Assembly: GCA_037127255.1 (NCBI GenBank) | Contig: JBANSL010000017.1 | Span: 65,145,857 to 65,209,856 of the forward strand | Direction: 5' to 3' | DNA length: 64,000 nt | Source: Persicaria tinctoria | Lineage: Eukaryota > Streptophyta > Magnoliopsida > Caryophyllales > Polygonaceae | Shown here: positions 45,586-58,643 of the stretch, piece after piece | Numbering within the stretch: position 1 is the stretch's first letter | Layout of the letters: the number at the start of each line of letters is the position of its first letter | Program-made: the position numbers and the translations under genes | Notes under the pieces: model-generated | Seen by the model: only the letters and a program-made list of their open reading frames with translations | What the model was told of the DNA's origin: nothing | Database searches by the model: none

Positions 45586-46239
45586 ATGAAGGAGCAAGGG
45601 ACACAGGCGTTGGGCCTAGCACCGGTCGATGAAGCAACAACTGAATTAGGAAGAGGCAGTAACCAACTCATTTCGAATGGTGAGTCTCAAGATTCCCTTG
45701 TGTTTAAAATCCCTTCAAATGATAGGTTTGAAATCTGGGCAAATGGAAACCGTGGTAAAGGAACTGATGTTAGTGAAATTGAGGCTTTGAACAAGCACAA
45801 TTTGATGAGCACCATTGTGAAAATTCCTAGTGAATACCAGGTGTTTGTGGAAATGCTTGTGAAGGTTGTGTGGGTAGTGAATGGTTTGTGTATGGAACTG
45901 AAGCACACTATAGTCAATTGGTCGTATGATAGAGGGAAAGACCCACTCTTTCATTTGTCTTTATTGTGGTTAGCTGATTCTTGCACTAAAGTGGGTGATG
46001 TCCAGACTTTTGATAGAGGAAGAATTTGTGCCATTTCCATCTCTTGTAGCTTTGCAACTTTAGAAATAAGCAATGGCTTGAGTTTTTTGTTTGATACGAG
46101 TAAACTCGAATGCTTGAGTCATTTGGGGAAATCATCAATTGTCATTGTTGTAGCCGGAAATAACCATAAGTTGCTAGAGAAAATTTTAGTTTTCGACCCT
46201 GGAGGTGAAGAATGTGATTCTTCCTGTGTGTTTTGTTAA
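45586..46239 (+). CDS. Unknown 217-codon frame with a terminal FDPGG motif
   Basis: The first ATG is at 45586 and the frame ends at 46237-46239. It lies inside the split LTR element. No known domain is seen. Residues 203-207 are FDPGG (VFDPGGEECDSS), the same motif that recurs in the long frame at 6715-9513; that element shares the LTR-retroelement layout but not its LTR sequence. The frame may continue the same decayed polyprotein. Confidence 0.4.
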   Translation: MKEQGTQALGLAPVDEATTELGRGSNQLISNGESQDSLVFKIPSNDRFEIWANGNRGKGTDVSEIEALNKHNLMSTIVKIPSEYQVFVEMLVKVVWVVNGLCMELKHTIVNWSYDRGKDPLFHLSLLWLADSCTKVGDVQTFDRGRICAISISCSFATLEISNGLSFLFDTSKLECLSHLGKSSIVIVVAGNNHKLLEKILVFDPGGEECDSSCVFC

Positions 46240-46761
46240 GCTGTTGTGGGACAGAGGCTACTGCATATCTATGTTGATGTTGTTGTGTTCCATTACAAGT
46301 ACAATCAGGGGTCGATGCCAATGTTTTTGGAGCTGGCTGAATTGAACAGATGTTGGAGGTGCTTTCGTTGCTTCAATGGGAGTTGTTAAACACAAGAAGT
46401 GACATGCTGCGTGCTCATTCATTAGTAGGTCAAGACTTGTTATTAGTGTGGACGGATTGCTGAATGGGCATGGGCAAGAAGAAATAGCTCTAATGGGGGT
46501 TCTAGTAATGCCTAAACGGGAGAGTGGAGGCTGCAATTTCCAATTGTTTTCATGGCTTATTAGTTGACCTGTAACAACTACAAATGGGGAACAAGTTGAA
46601 GCAATGTCTTGGTTTTAAAGGGAAAAAAAAGAGCTTTTAACTCCATGGTAAAAAAGAGCTTTCAACTCCATGGTTGTTCCTTTATACTACCTATTACAGA
46701 GGAATGGCACTACCCTCATACTAAATGCATTGGTCGTACTTCATCTGTTCTATTTTTTCCC
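46240..46761. other. Interior of the split LTR element, no frame
   Basis: No supported gene. It ends at the LINE-2 target sequence; the matching sequence resumes at 59074. Confidence 0.5.
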
Positions 46762-46849
46762 TGCTGGATAACTTGTATTTTTTTTTTTTTTGATAAGGAA
46801 AGGATTCGGGAGGGTTAACCCTACCCGGCAGCATCCTTGCGGATGAGGT

Positions 46850-49800
46850 CGAGAAGACCTATATCATTTTTTATATCGATTCCTCGGACAGAGTGGCAAA
46901 GGTGTGCAACCTTATCTGCCACTCTATTGCCCATGCGAGGGATATGAAGGAAAGTTACTTCCTTCACCGTCGATACCATTAGTTGGATATCCGAGAGGAT
47001 TAATTCGACTTCTCATGGACAGGAAGATTTCCGTTGTAAATGGTCAATAATGATCTTACAGTCTCATTCGATTTGAATCCTTTCTAAATTAAGCTGATGG
47101 ACTTTTTGGATACCCAGTTTGAGGGCTAACGCCTCTGCTTTGAGGGGCTTTGTTTTCCAAGATGCTTGTGCAGAACATAAGTGGGGTGACCATCTTAGTC
47201 CCTAATAATGGCCCCAGCAGTACTGTCGCCATTAGAAAGAGATGAACCATCAAAGTTTAGTTTGTACGTGCCCCTAGGGGGCTTCCGCCACTGGATGGGA
47301 CGTTGTGTGTTTCTTATTTTTGGCTTATGTGGCCTGGTAGGGCGAAACTCCTCCTCTAATTCCATCTCTCGTACAAACGTTCTATTCCAGTTATCTAGTT
47401 GAGATTTGATCATTTGTATTGCTTGTTCCTTCCTTGGGATTGCGACCTGCTGGAATAAAAGTTGATTCCTAATGTACCATGTCGACCACCAAGAGAAAGC
47501 TAGGCTGGTCATGGCGGTAGAATTTAGGCTCTTCCCAAGCATGGATAGAATGGGCCTAATATCCCTAGACTGGGCAATCAAGCAGTCCACAGCTAATTCG
47601 TCTTGCAATGGCAGTTGGTGTACATCTCTAACGAAAGAGCATTCCAAGAACAGATGGACCTCGTCCTCAGAGGCTGAATTGCAAAGGGAACAGGTTGAAG
47701 GGACCGCCGCTCCCCTACAAGACAACCTAGAGGCGATGGGGAGGCCCCCCTGTGCTATCTTCTAGATGAAGTTTTTAACTTTTGGAGGGCAATTGACCCT
47801 CTAAATCCAGTCATTATAATCCCGGGTGACTGACGCCTGAGATGTAATCATTTTGTATGCACTAGTAGTAGTAAACCACCCTTCCTTATCAGGCCACCAA
47901 TAAAGACGGTCTTGCAATTCCGAGGTAGGCAGCGAAATGTCTAAAATCTCTTGTACTATGTTGTTAGGAAGTATTTGTTGTAGTTTTTCACTCCACCACT
48001 GGCCCCCCAAAATATAGTCACTGACCATTTCGTTCTGATTGTGATCCGGAGGGCAATCCGCCCTAGCCATAACAGGGGAGGTTGAGATCCAGTTATCTGC
48101 CCAGAACTTTATTGATCGTCCATTCCCCACGGACCAAATTTGTCCGGTTTTAAATTTATCAATTAAACCAGCTAGGTTGGACCATTGCCAGGAACACGAT
48201 CCCGATCTTTTGTAGTCGAAAATACTCGTGGTATGTAAATATTTATGTCTGATTAGCGATACCCACACATTACTTGGTTCTGCCAGAATCTTCCACAGAA
48301 GCTTCATTTGGAGAGCAATATTCATATCCCTTGATTTGCGAATACCCAAGCCCCCAAATTGTTTTGGTTTGCATATCCTGTCCCAACTTATTAACGGGCG
48401 GTACTGTAGGTCCTTATTCCAGAAGAAAGAACGATTGATTTGGTCCATTTCTTTATGCATAGTGGCAAGGAGCAAAAAGCTCTGCATCACATGCAGCGGT
48501 TTGGACGAAAGATTAGAGTTTATTAGTGTAGCCCGACCTTGCTGGGATAGAGCATTAGCCCTCCACTTTGTCAGTTGTTGTTCAGATTTGCAGATGATAT
48601 CCTCGAAGGTACTGCTAATGACCCTACCATTGATGATAGGACAACCCAGGTATTTTTCTATTGAGTGTTCTTCTGTAATATTGAGGCATGTTCGTAACTG
48701 GAGAATCCTATGACTCGAAATCCCCCGAGTCACCTGAAAATATGATTTATGGTAATTAACCTTTTGGTCAGACACCTTGCAGTAAGAGTCTATGATAGTC
48801 TTTACCTTGCGACCCGCTTCGACACTCCCTTTTGAGAAAATGATGATATCGTCCGCAAAGGAGAGGAACGGAACCCGGGGCCCGTTGCGTCCGATTGGAA
48901 AACCAATCGGTGTTCTATCTAGGCTTGCTTCCACAGCCAGGTTCCGTGCTAGAATCTCAGCACCTATTATGAAAAGAAACGGAGATAGGGGGATCTCCCT
49001 GGCGAATTCCGCGGGAAGGGAGGAATAAATCCGTAGGACCATTGTTGAACAGCACCGAGAAGGAGACGGACGAAATACATTCCATGACCCATGAGACAAA
49101 CCTAGCATGAAACCCGAATTTTAGTAGCACCCTTTTGAGGAAATTCCAATCAACCTTATCGTAGGCTTTTTCCATATCTAATTTAATACCCATCCATCCT
49201 TCCCGAGCCCTACGATTTTTGTAAGAATGGAAGATTTCATGTGCTATAAGGATATTGTCCTGTATAGCCCTATCCGAAACAAAGGCACCCTGTAGAGGAT
49301 GTATGAGCTTTCCAATAACCTTTTTCATTCTTTCTGTCATAATTTTGGAGATTATTTTGTAAATGTTGGAGCATAGACTAATGGGTCTATAGTAGACCTG
49401 TCAAACGGGTCATTCGGGTCGGGTTCGGGTCGGGTCAGTTCGGGTCTCGGGTAAAACGGGTTCCGGGTAAAACGGGTCCCGGGTATTTCCGGGTTGACTA
49501 GAACCCGGGTTTGACCGGGTTTCGGGTCGATTTCGGATTTGTCAATTTTTTCCTTTTTAAATATAAAAAATCATGATTTGATAATTTTGCAATAAATTTT
49601 AATTATATATAAAAAAATTATTTGTATTTAATTAAAAATCAACCGAGTCACCGGGTCAATCAGGTAAAATCGGGTCAAAATTACCGGGTTAATCGGGTCA
49701 CCGGGTCGAAATTACCGGGTTAATCGGGTCACCGGGTCGAAACCCAGATAACCCGGAAAATTTCCGGTTTTTCGGGTTCGGGTCGAAAAAAAATTCCGGG

Positions 49801-51433
49801 TCAAAATTTCCGGGTTCGGATCGAAAATTTTCCTGGCGGTCGGGTCGGGTCTACCGGGTCGGGTTGTGTTTTGACAGGTCTAGTCTATAGTGACTAGTAG
49901 TCGTGGCATCATCCCTTTTTGGGAGCAGGGAGATAAAAGTATGATTTATTTGTCGGAGCATTTTGCCGGAGTGAAAAAATCCTTTTACCGCACATATTAC
50001 CGATTTACCGACGATGTCCCAGTATTTTGTATAAAACTCAGCCGTGAAACCGTCAGGTCCTGGGGACTTGTTTCGCCCAAGACTAAAAACAGAAATTTTG
50101 ATTTCTGAGTTAGTTGGAATTGCTGTAAGGAAAGAATTTTCTTCCGTCGAGATGGACGGTTGTATTAGTTGTATAAGGTTGTTAAGGAACCCTTCATCCG
50201 TTGACTCTTTCTTAAACTTCCTCTCAAAATCCCGTTGTATCTCATTCCTGACGTTTTCTTTTCCAATCACCATCGTTCCATTAGAGGATAGGAGGTTGCG
50301 GATCTGTTTTCTATGCCGTCGCCCTGGCGCCACTCGATGAAAGTAAGCTGTGTTGGAATCTGAGAGTTTCAGGTGTTTAGTTTTGGCCCTTTGGCTCCAG
50401 AAAGATTTCTGAAATAGAAGAAGCTTATCTCTCTTCACAATGAGCTGCTTTTCCTTATATCGATTTTCTGGAGAATGTAAACCAGGGCCAGCAGACTGAA
50501 TACGCAATAGTTCCGAGTCAACATCCTTTATCTGTCGGAAAATGTTCCCGAAACTCTTTTTATTCCACTCCTTTGCCTTTTTTTTAATATTTTTTTTTTG
50601 AACATTAATTGGAAGCCCGGGCAGGACGCCCTCCAGGATTGTTTGACTATGTTACGAAAATCTTTCCGAAGCAGCCAGACATTCTCGAACTTGAATGGTT
50701 GGGCTTTGAAGTTGGAAGTGACTTCGAGAGAGATGGAGATTGGGCAGTGATCTGAAGAGGAGAAAGCACCATGAGAGGTTGCCATATTAGGAAAAGATGA
50801 TAAGACCTGTTGGTGAACAAGCACCCGATCTAGTTTTTCGCGGATATTAAAGTCTTCCTCCGGGTTCTTTCTCCAGGTGAAGGGGTTTCCAAATGTAGGC
50901 AGGTCAAAGAGAGAGCATTCGTTTTTGAATGAGATTAGACGGGAGAACCAAGAGATCCGGGTGGCGGCTCCGCCGAGATTATCGGAGCTGCACAGAATTT
51001 CATTTAGATCCCCCATAACTATGCACGGGATAGAAGAATCTTCGATAATTGTTTTTAGCATTTCCCAAAAAATGTCTTTATCATTGGGTGTCGGAGGTGC
51101 GTAGACAAAGAGAACTAGGATCGGGAACCCCGGCTGGGGGCTCACCACCCGGAGGCCAATGATGCGGGGAGCATGGATAGCTATGGAAATAGTGAAATCA
51201 AGCAGTTGATGAGATTTCCAGATGACTCCAATTCCACCCGATCTCCCAATGGATGGCGACCATACCCCTTCGTCAAATCCAATATTTCTCCATAATTTGT
51301 CATCAGGAATATTTTCCGATTTGGTTTCCGCTAGCGACATAATTTGAATCTGTTCATTTTTACACATAGAATCAATCTCCGTCCAGAAGGTTCGCTTTCC
51401 AATCCCTCGACAGTTCTAGAAGCATATCTTCAT
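46850..51433 (-). pseudogene. LINE-2 ORF2 (endonuclease, RT, RNase H), multiply broken
   Basis: ATG at 51433 opens MKICF, then codon 6 is TAG (51418-51416) where LINE-1 has Trp. The endonuclease part (to ~50528) has LAETKSE, GDLNEIL and SSDHCPI. RT pieces follow in three frames: KSPGPDGFTAEFYTKYW near 50080, GIKLDMEKAYDKVDW near 49180, and the FADD box at 48848-48859. A hAT-like element interrupts RT at 49393-49882. A zinc-knuckle-like CSLCNSASEDEVHLFLEC lies near 47660, and RNase H starts KLNFDGSSLSNGD near 47235. A 3' RNase H end matching LINE-1 continues to about 46850. The protein cannot be made intact. Confidence 0.92.
49393..49882. mobile_element. hAT-like non-autonomous element, CGGGTC-rich (490 bp)
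   Basis: Ends TAGACCTGTCAAA and TTTTGACAGGTCTA are inverted repeats. A perfect 8-bp TSD GTCTATAG lies at 49385-49392 and 49883-49890, inside LINE-2 ORF2. The arms are built of CGGGTC words and the centre is A/T-rich. It is non-coding. Confidence 0.93.
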
Positions 51434-53572
51434 AAAAAATCTATAATTATAAAAGGACCAAGATTCAGGATCCTTAAATCGTGTCGATGTAGCGAATGCG
51501 GTGTGTATTTGCTCCTTTCGAGCCTTGTTGTTTGGGAGTAATATACACTTAGCATGGATGAATGATTCATCACATAGGCCCAATCGATAGAAAGTAACCC
51601 AACAAGGAGAATATCCCACCTGGGCCAACCCATCCAATAAATATGTTTATACTTGTGTTTTGACAAATTAAATTTCCACCACATATAGCAGCAATTGGGC
51701 GGCAAATAGGCCAAACAGTGGTCTTTACTAACCACCCACCACAAACTAAGGCCAGTTAACACAAGCCATGCCGCAAAGGATCGGAAGTCGACTTTCAAAC
51801 GGGGAAAGCTAAGTCTGCGATACATCCTGTGAACAACCATGATAGACAAAGACGCAGCAAGTATAGAACAGCTCCTGAACCACCAAATGGGTCTAAGAGA
51901 CAACCGCACTATACCCTTTAAGCTCATGAAAGAGATGTAATAGCAAACGACAATTCCAACAGTTAGTAACACCAAGAGTGAGACAAATATATTTTCTAAA
52001 AGCATTTCAGCATAAAAGATTTTATCCATCCACAAGTTGTTGCAATGTTTATGATCATAGATATGTATATACTTCAATGGATTGCAGGCAAACAAAACCA
52101 ACTTGTCTATGCTTGGAATCGAACATGATGAAGTCCGACTACCACCCTTGAGCTGGGGTAAGGACTGATTAGAGAGGCCTGACTGCATTAGCAACACGGA
52201 TTTGCCCAGTGCAGCTACCAAGACAGCTACCTTATGGACTCGCGAGTTTGCAACAAGAGGGTTTGTGACCGAGGCTTGGAAAACGAACATATCAAACCCA
52301 CGGTTGGAACCTGCAACGGAAGTATTCTGCTTTGACACAAACTGATTAGTACGGATATGTCGAAGAGTATAGTTAATTGAAAACACCCCTCCATTCTTAG
52401 GGTTCATGAATCCTTCAACAAGACTTTTTCGACGGTTATAATTTTTAACCATGAACCTAGACCAAATCATGTAAGATAAATGATCAGGGATAGAGATTCT
52501 ACCCCGCCAAGTCAGAAACAGCCACCACTCAGAGAGAATTACAAGACAAAATTGAGCAAGTAGGATGCAAGAGTATACCCGATTACCTCTAGACATAATG
52601 CTAGCCTTTTTGTTTCTTCCTTTTTCTGATTTTGCAGTTGGATTTGTACCTCCATCCTTGGATCAAGGAAGCCCCTCGGGAGCATTTTTCCCCCTCAACA
52701 AGAAAGAGTATTTTGCACTCGTCAAGAGAGAATTGTTGTAAAGACATGAGTAGCCACCATGTTTTCCGACCAAGATTGCACAGATAATATAACAAGGATT
52801 ACAAAAAAAATTAAGGCAAACGACTTTTTAAAACCATTGGTTACATTGATAGCGAACAAGTCACCCTTACAAATGTGTTTCCTCCACAACTCTCTCCCAA
52901 TGAAAACATTTAGCTGAGAATGAAAACTCAAATAAGAATTGGTTGTCCATGAGTTCCAACTAACCATAGAGAAGTTGAAAACTATGAAAATTATTTTGAA
53001 TTTTTTACATATTCCCTTCAGCAGGGCCGATGATATCCAAACACATGAATCAATATTGTAACTCCCGGGAGCATAGGTGCACAGGTCATCTACACCTAGC
53101 TGCTCAAACCCATGAAACTTAACACAATAAGCATGGGGAGCAACAATAGGTGCAAAAGACGATTCAGCGAGACTAGTTAGAACATAACTAATCAAAACTC
53201 CATAAAGATTTTTTTCTAAGGGCTTAACACAGCTGATGAACAACTGTGCCACATCATGATCAGACAAATTTCCTTTGATCCCGGTATTGTAAACAAAGAT
53301 AATCATGAGTCTAATCATCCAAGGCCCTAAATTTGCATCATAAGGGATATAATCATAACAAGTAATGCAAAGGCTTATCTGGATAGTCGCAGCCGAAGCA
53401 TGGTTCCAAATTGCATTAACTGAATCCATGTAGAGAGCTTCTTCATCAGGACTGGGGAAAGGAGCTAAGAAAGCCCCAAAACACACAGTGTGTTCAAGGC
53501 CCGAAAATCGGGGGTAGGGGGTGAAAAGAGAAAGACCTCTAACACCAGGTTTTCCAGCCACCAATAGGCGGC
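51430..53572 (-). pseudogene. LINE-2 ORF1 region, C-terminal part
   Basis: From the RTE junction at 53572 the frame runs to 52722: PRFSGLEHTVCFGAFLAPF, then HAYCVKFHGFEQLGVDD, matching LINE-1 PRLSGLDKFVVLGAALAPF and VYFLKLYGFEQPGLYD. A second frame of 388 codons (52596-51430) is strongly hydrophobic, with stretches such as ENIFVSLLVLLTVGIVVCYY. It ends ILNLGPFIIIDFL with TGA overlapping the ORF2 ATG (ATGA at 51433-51430). LINE-1 ends the same region LKLSPFILTNDL, also with ATGA. A frameshift or stop separates the two frames. Confidence 0.7.
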
Positions 53573-54589
53573 TCTCTCTCTCTGCTCTCCGCTCTCTCTC
53601 TCTACTCGCGCTCGCTTCTCCGGTTGCCCCCACCGGCGACGCCTAGTCGCTTGAGATCCCCTCCCCTCCCCTGCCCGACGCCCCCCTCCGGCACCCCCCC
53701 CTCCCTTGACATCTATATCCCCCCCTCTCCCATCTGATCCCGCACACCCCCCTGTCGCCTGAGATTCTTCTCTTCTCTCCTCCGATTCCCATCGCGCCTC
53801 CTCTCCTCGGACCTGCAAAAGGTCGGGCACCCCCCTCTCACCCTCGCTCCTGGACCACACCCCTCACCCTCGTGCCTGGACCTCCCCCGTCGGATTTGAA
53901 ACCCGCTCGAAGGCAGCCCCCTCTCTCCCCCTGGCCCCGGCCCGAGCACTCACTCCCCCAGTTTCTGCACCGGTTCTAAGGCTCTACGCCCCGCCCAAGG
54001 CGGTTCAGCACCGGTCGGAACCAGATCCGCCCACGAAGCCTCACCTACGCCCACCCCCCCTCGCTCTAACCCTAACCCCGCTCACCCGCTTCCCGCCCGC
54101 ACAGTCACCACCACCGGAGCACCCAGCCCCTCCCTTGACTGAGCACAGGTCGTCGACGCATCCATCATTGCTGAATCGCAGCCCCCTTACTCCCCCTACT
54201 CCCCCGCCACCACTGCGATCACTTCGGACGCCTCTACCGGTAACCTCGTTCTAATTCTATCCATCTTTTATTTAAATTGCTAAGGTATTCAGTATAGGTT
54301 TCCTATAGAGTGCCCATTTTAGTCACCACTGAGGTAATCGCTTTTGAGTTTCTTGGTACAATTTGGCCTAAACTTAAGTTTTTCTTGATTGGTTTTTCTA
54401 TTGATCTATCAGTGTGCATTCTTTACTCTGAGTTAGTGATTTTTTGCCCTTTTTATTGTGTCTGGTGATTGCCCTTTTATTGTGTCTGGTTAAGTTTGCA
54501 CCTACTTGCTTTGTGTTGCCCGTTTGTTTCTGGTATTACCTTGTGTGTGCCGGTGTGTGCGGTGTGTGCCGGTGTTCTTGTGGGTTTGA

Positions 54590-57496
54590 ATGGGGAGCAT
54601 CGGATGGAGCAGAGATAGGAGCAGAGAGAGGTCTTTCTGTCTTAGAGTGGGATCTTGGAATATTGGTACCTTAACGGGTAAATCTATCGAACTGGTCAAG
54701 ATCCTCAAGGAGCGCAGAGTTGAGATCGCATGCATCTAAGAGACTAAGTGGGTGGGGGACAAGGCAAGAGTGATCGATGGATGGAAGTTGTGGTATTCTG
54801 GAGTTACCAGGAGAAAGAATGGAGTTGGGATTCTTATGAGCGAGTTTTGGAGCGAGCTTGTGGTTAAGGTTGACCGTAGGAATGACAGAATGATGTTGAT
54901 TAAGTTGGTGGTGGAGGGAGCCTTGTTGAACATTATTAGTGCCTATGCTCCACAGACGAATCAGAGTGGGGAGGAGAAGAGGAAATTTTGGGAGGATATG
55001 GATGATATGGTTAGAGGAATTCCTAGTTCGGAGCGTATTATTGTGGGTGGCGACTTCAATGGTCACATAGGACGCACCAGTGATGGTTATGATGTCGTTC
55101 ATGGTGGGTCCGGTTTCGGTACTCGTAATGAGGATGGGTTGGCTTTGTTGGAGTTCTCGGTGGCCTTTGGTTATGTCATTGCCAACTCTTGTTTTGCCAA
55201 GAGGGAGAGTCATCTAGTTACTTTTGAGAGTAGAAGTGGCAGGTCTCAAATTGACTACTTCCTTGTCCGGGAGGAGGACAGATTCAGATGCAGAGATTGC
55301 AAGGTTGTCCCGTTTGGGGGGCTTACTACCCCACACCATTTGCTAGTACTTGTTTTCGAGTTCAAGGGTATCCGGAGGAGAAAGTTGGGTAGGCAGAAGC
55401 CTTGTATCAGATGGTGGCGTCTTTCAGATTCCACTGGACCGCGAGTAAGGGAGAAAATCCTGGAAGAGGCTGAGATGAATGGAGCATGGGAAGTTCAGGA
55501 GAGTGCAGACTTGATGTGGGATTGTATGGCGGATTGCATTCGGAGAGGGGCTTCTAGTGTTCTGGGTGTGTCGAGAGGCTGCAGGGATTATAAAAGACAT
55601 GGAGGAAACGAGGTTTGGTGGAACGAAGAAGTGCAAGGAAGTGTCAAGGCAAAGCAGACGGCTTTTAAATTGTTAGCGAGCAGTGCTAGTGAGGAGGAGA
55701 GGGTTGATCGATTGGCGGAGTACAAGCAGGCAAAAAAGTTAGCTAAGGCGACCGTTGCCAAGGCGAAGGAGAGAGCTTTCGAGAGCATGTACAGAGCTTT
55801 GGACGAGAAGGGCGGGGACAAACTCTTGCTTGCCCTGGCCCGAGCCAGAGATCGAAGTAGTAAGGACTTGGGAAGAGCTAGCTGTATCAAAGATGAGTTG
55901 GGCACGGTGTTAGTGGATGAGCTTCAGATTCAACAGAGATGGAAGAGCTATTTCGCGGAGCTTCTCAATGAGGGTTATAGATCACCTGATTATCTTCCCA
56001 GGGGTGGTGACGCCAGTTTCTGTAGACGTGTATCTGTTGAGGAAGTGAAGAGGGTCATCAGCAGAATGAAGAGTAGGAGGGCAGTGGGCCCGGATGAGAT
56101 TCCAGTTGATGTGTGGAAATGCTTGGGGGTGAGGGGCTTTGTATGGCTTACAAAACTCTTTAACATTATTGTCAGAACGGCAAGGATGCCAGAAGAGTGG
56201 AGGCGTAGCAAGTTAGTCCCTGTATACAAAAACAAGGGGGATGTGCAACAATGCGGGAATTACAGAGGTATTAAACTCCTTAGCCACACGATGAAGATTT
56301 GGGAAAGAGTCATTGAGCTGAGATTGCGAAGGGTTACTTGCGTGTCCGAGAATCAGTTTGGTTTTATGTCAGGACGATCGACTACAGAAGCGCTGCATTT
56401 GATGCGGAGACTGGTAGAGAAATACAGGGAAAGGAAAAAGAATTTACACATGGTCTTTATTGATTTGGAGAAAGCGTACGATAAGGTTTCGAGAGAGCTC
56501 ATTTGGGAATGTTTGGGCGCCAAGGATGTTTCGGAGACATACATCAGGATTATTAAAGACATGTATGAAGGTGCCATGACTAGTGTGTTCACCTCTGTAG
56601 GTGATACCGAGTACTTCCCGGTGAGGGTTGGGCTTCACCAGGGATCGGCCCTTAGCCCTTTCCTTTTCACATTAATTATGGACGTGGTGGCGGGCCCTAT
56701 TCAGGATGAGGTCCCGTGGTGTATGCTATTTGCAGACGATATTGTGTTAGCAGATGAGACGAGAGAAGGGGTGAGTAGTAAGCTAGAACGGTGGAGAGAG
56801 ACATTGGAAGGCAGGGGCTTCAAGCTGAGCAGAACTAAGACGGAATATTTGGAATTCAGGCTGGGAGGAGAGAGTGAAGCGGACCAGGATGTGATGCTTG
56901 GCGAGGATGTGGTCCCGAAAAAAGACAGTTTCAAATACTTAGGATCGGTGATGCAGAGTGACGGAGGTGTGGACAAAGACATCGGACATCGGATTCAAGT
57001 AGGGTGGCAGAAGTGGAGGGTTGCGTCAGGAGTCCTTTGCGATAGGAAAGTGCCTCCAAAACTCAAAGGAAAATTCTACAGAGTGGTGGTCAGACCTGCA
57101 ATCCTGTATGGAGCTGAGTGTTGGGCGACAACGAAAGCGCAAGAACAGAGACTTATGGTGGCAGAAATGAGGATGCTCAGATGGATGAATGGTTATACTA
57201 GACTTGACAGGATTAGAAATGAGATTATCCGCGAAAAGGTAGGGGTAAGCAGTATTCGAGATAAGCTTCGGGAGGCAAGGCTTCGTTGGTTTGGACATGT
57301 GCAGAGGAGAGACGTGAGTGCGCCAGTCCGGAGGTGTGATAATTTGGATATTGACAGAGTGAGGCGGAGTAGAGGAAGACCAAAGAAGAATTGGAGAGAG
57401 GTTATCAGACAAGATCTGGCCTTTTTAAATCTTAACGACAGCATGATTAGAGATAGGTCGCAATGGAGGAGAAGCATTCATGTCAGAGAGGGTTGA
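54590..57496 (+). pseudogene. RTE endonuclease-reverse transcriptase with one nonsense codon
   Basis: ATG at 54590 opens a 968-codon frame interrupted only by TAA at 54737-54739 (IACI-stop-ETKWVG), where the family has a Gln. Endonuclease signatures: [30 protein letters not shown] signatures: [50 protein letters not shown] and the FADD box at 56729-56740. The C-terminal end is basic ([13 protein letters not shown]). The start codon choice rests on frame and position only. The protein would nick DNA and reverse-transcribe the element RNA; as read, this copy would need readthrough or a downstream restart. Confidence 0.93.
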
Positions 57497-57722
57497 GCTG
57501 AGTCTCAGCAGAGAGGCAAAATCCGTATCCTTTCACCGTCCCCTTTTTCCCATATCATGCCTTCCTACTGTCCTCTATTTCTGTTTTGTACTTCTATCTC
57601 TAGTTGTTCTATGAGTTTTCGCAGGCGCTTGGGCCACTAGGAAACACTCTCTCGACCTGGTCGGGGAAAGAGTGCGTACACCTGGGCCCCCCAGACCCTG
57701 CCTAGGCGGGATTAACTGGGAA

Positions 57723-57740
57723 TGTTGTTGTTGTTGTTGT
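57723..57740 (+). repeat. (GTT)n tail of the RTE element
   Basis: Six GTT/TTG units directly before the TSD, the usual RTE 3' terminus. Confidence 0.95.
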
Positions 57741-57752
57741 GCAATAGGCGGC

Positions 57753-58643
57753 GAAGAATTGTGCTAGGAGCATCATGTGAACCAAAACAAATATATGATT
57801 TGTAGATTTCATGAGCATTGTTAAACATTTATTTAGGTTCAGATAAAAGTGTATGTAGACAGACCTGAGCCTGGGCGATAAAGCCACCTTCAACGCAATA
57901 AGAGAGTTGAAAGAGATGGTTAAGAGCACTATTACAGCATCGGCTTGCCACCCCTGATCAACAAAAATTCGGTAACAGGCATCACTGGGGATCAAGACCC
58001 CCTCAACACGGATCAACTTGTAATTTTCATCACCCTTTCGGGATTTAGGGCATGGGAAGGAGGTATCCTTCACCATGAGGTTAAGTATTCCAAAACATTC
58101 CCTCACCCAACCCAAGCCACAACAAACATGAGAAATGTTAGTTGCAAACAAAGGAAAGGTAAGAGAACGCAGTGTAGATGGTTCAACAACAACCAACAGG
58201 AGCCAGGTTGATATGAACCGCCCTCCGCAGAGGGATTTTTTCTCGATCCTCTTCCTGAGAAGGAGGATGTTTATCCAATTACTTGGTGAAAGAAGGGAAA
58301 GAAGAGAAACATACCTAAAAAGCAACTGGCATCGAGACCGCCCCACCCAAGCCTGAACAGACCAGTTCATCCTTCCCCGAATTGTAGTGTTGGGGGAAGG
58401 GAACCCAACAAGTCCAGGGCTTGAGAATCCGGGCGAGGGAACAACCAACCACACGCACCCACCAGATTGAGGAGAGACACCGGCGCCCAACCTACCACCA
58501 TCCGAACTGGAAATCGACGCACAACCCACAACACCCGAGAGCTTTTTTTTTTCCTGAAATTCTTCACCCTTTTGTCCATAGCGTTCCTCCTTGGTGACAA
58601 TTTTCCTCTCCAACCCCCACACCACCAGACCAAAGACAACCAT
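57753..58643 (-). pseudogene. LINE-2 ORF1, N-terminal part
   Basis: ATG at 58643 opens a frame that is clean to the RTE insertion at 57752 (297 codons). It includes SPSNWINILLLRKR, DTSFPCPKSRKGDENYKLI and SDACYRIFVDQGWQADA. The SRKGDEN segment parallels LINE-1 SNSRKGPNPPS. Together with 51430-53572 the ORF1 region totals ~3.0 kb, the same as in LINE-1. Confidence 0.65.

Larger units (their letters stand above)
53573..57741 (+). mobile_element. Full-length RTE-clade LINE (4.2 kb), nearly intact
   Basis: An 11-bp TSD CAATAGGCGGC flanks it (53562-53572 and 57742-57752) within LINE-2 ORF1. The 5' ~650 bp is C/T-rich. The 3' end has the plant RTE hallmark: AGAGTGCGTACACCTGGGCC, then a Pro-rich CCCCCAGACCCTG, then (GTT)n at 57723-57740 in place of poly(A). 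One long frame carries endonuclease and RT. No RNase H is present, as expected for RTE. Confidence 0.95.

Noticed and set aside
53465..53949. Gly/Arg-rich minus-strand frames near the RTE start
   Set aside because: They are the antisense of the C/T-rich 5' region of the RTE element.
54671..57477. Several 60-180 codon minus-strand frames across the RTE
   Set aside because: Shadows of the plus-strand RTE frame, which has all catalytic motifs.
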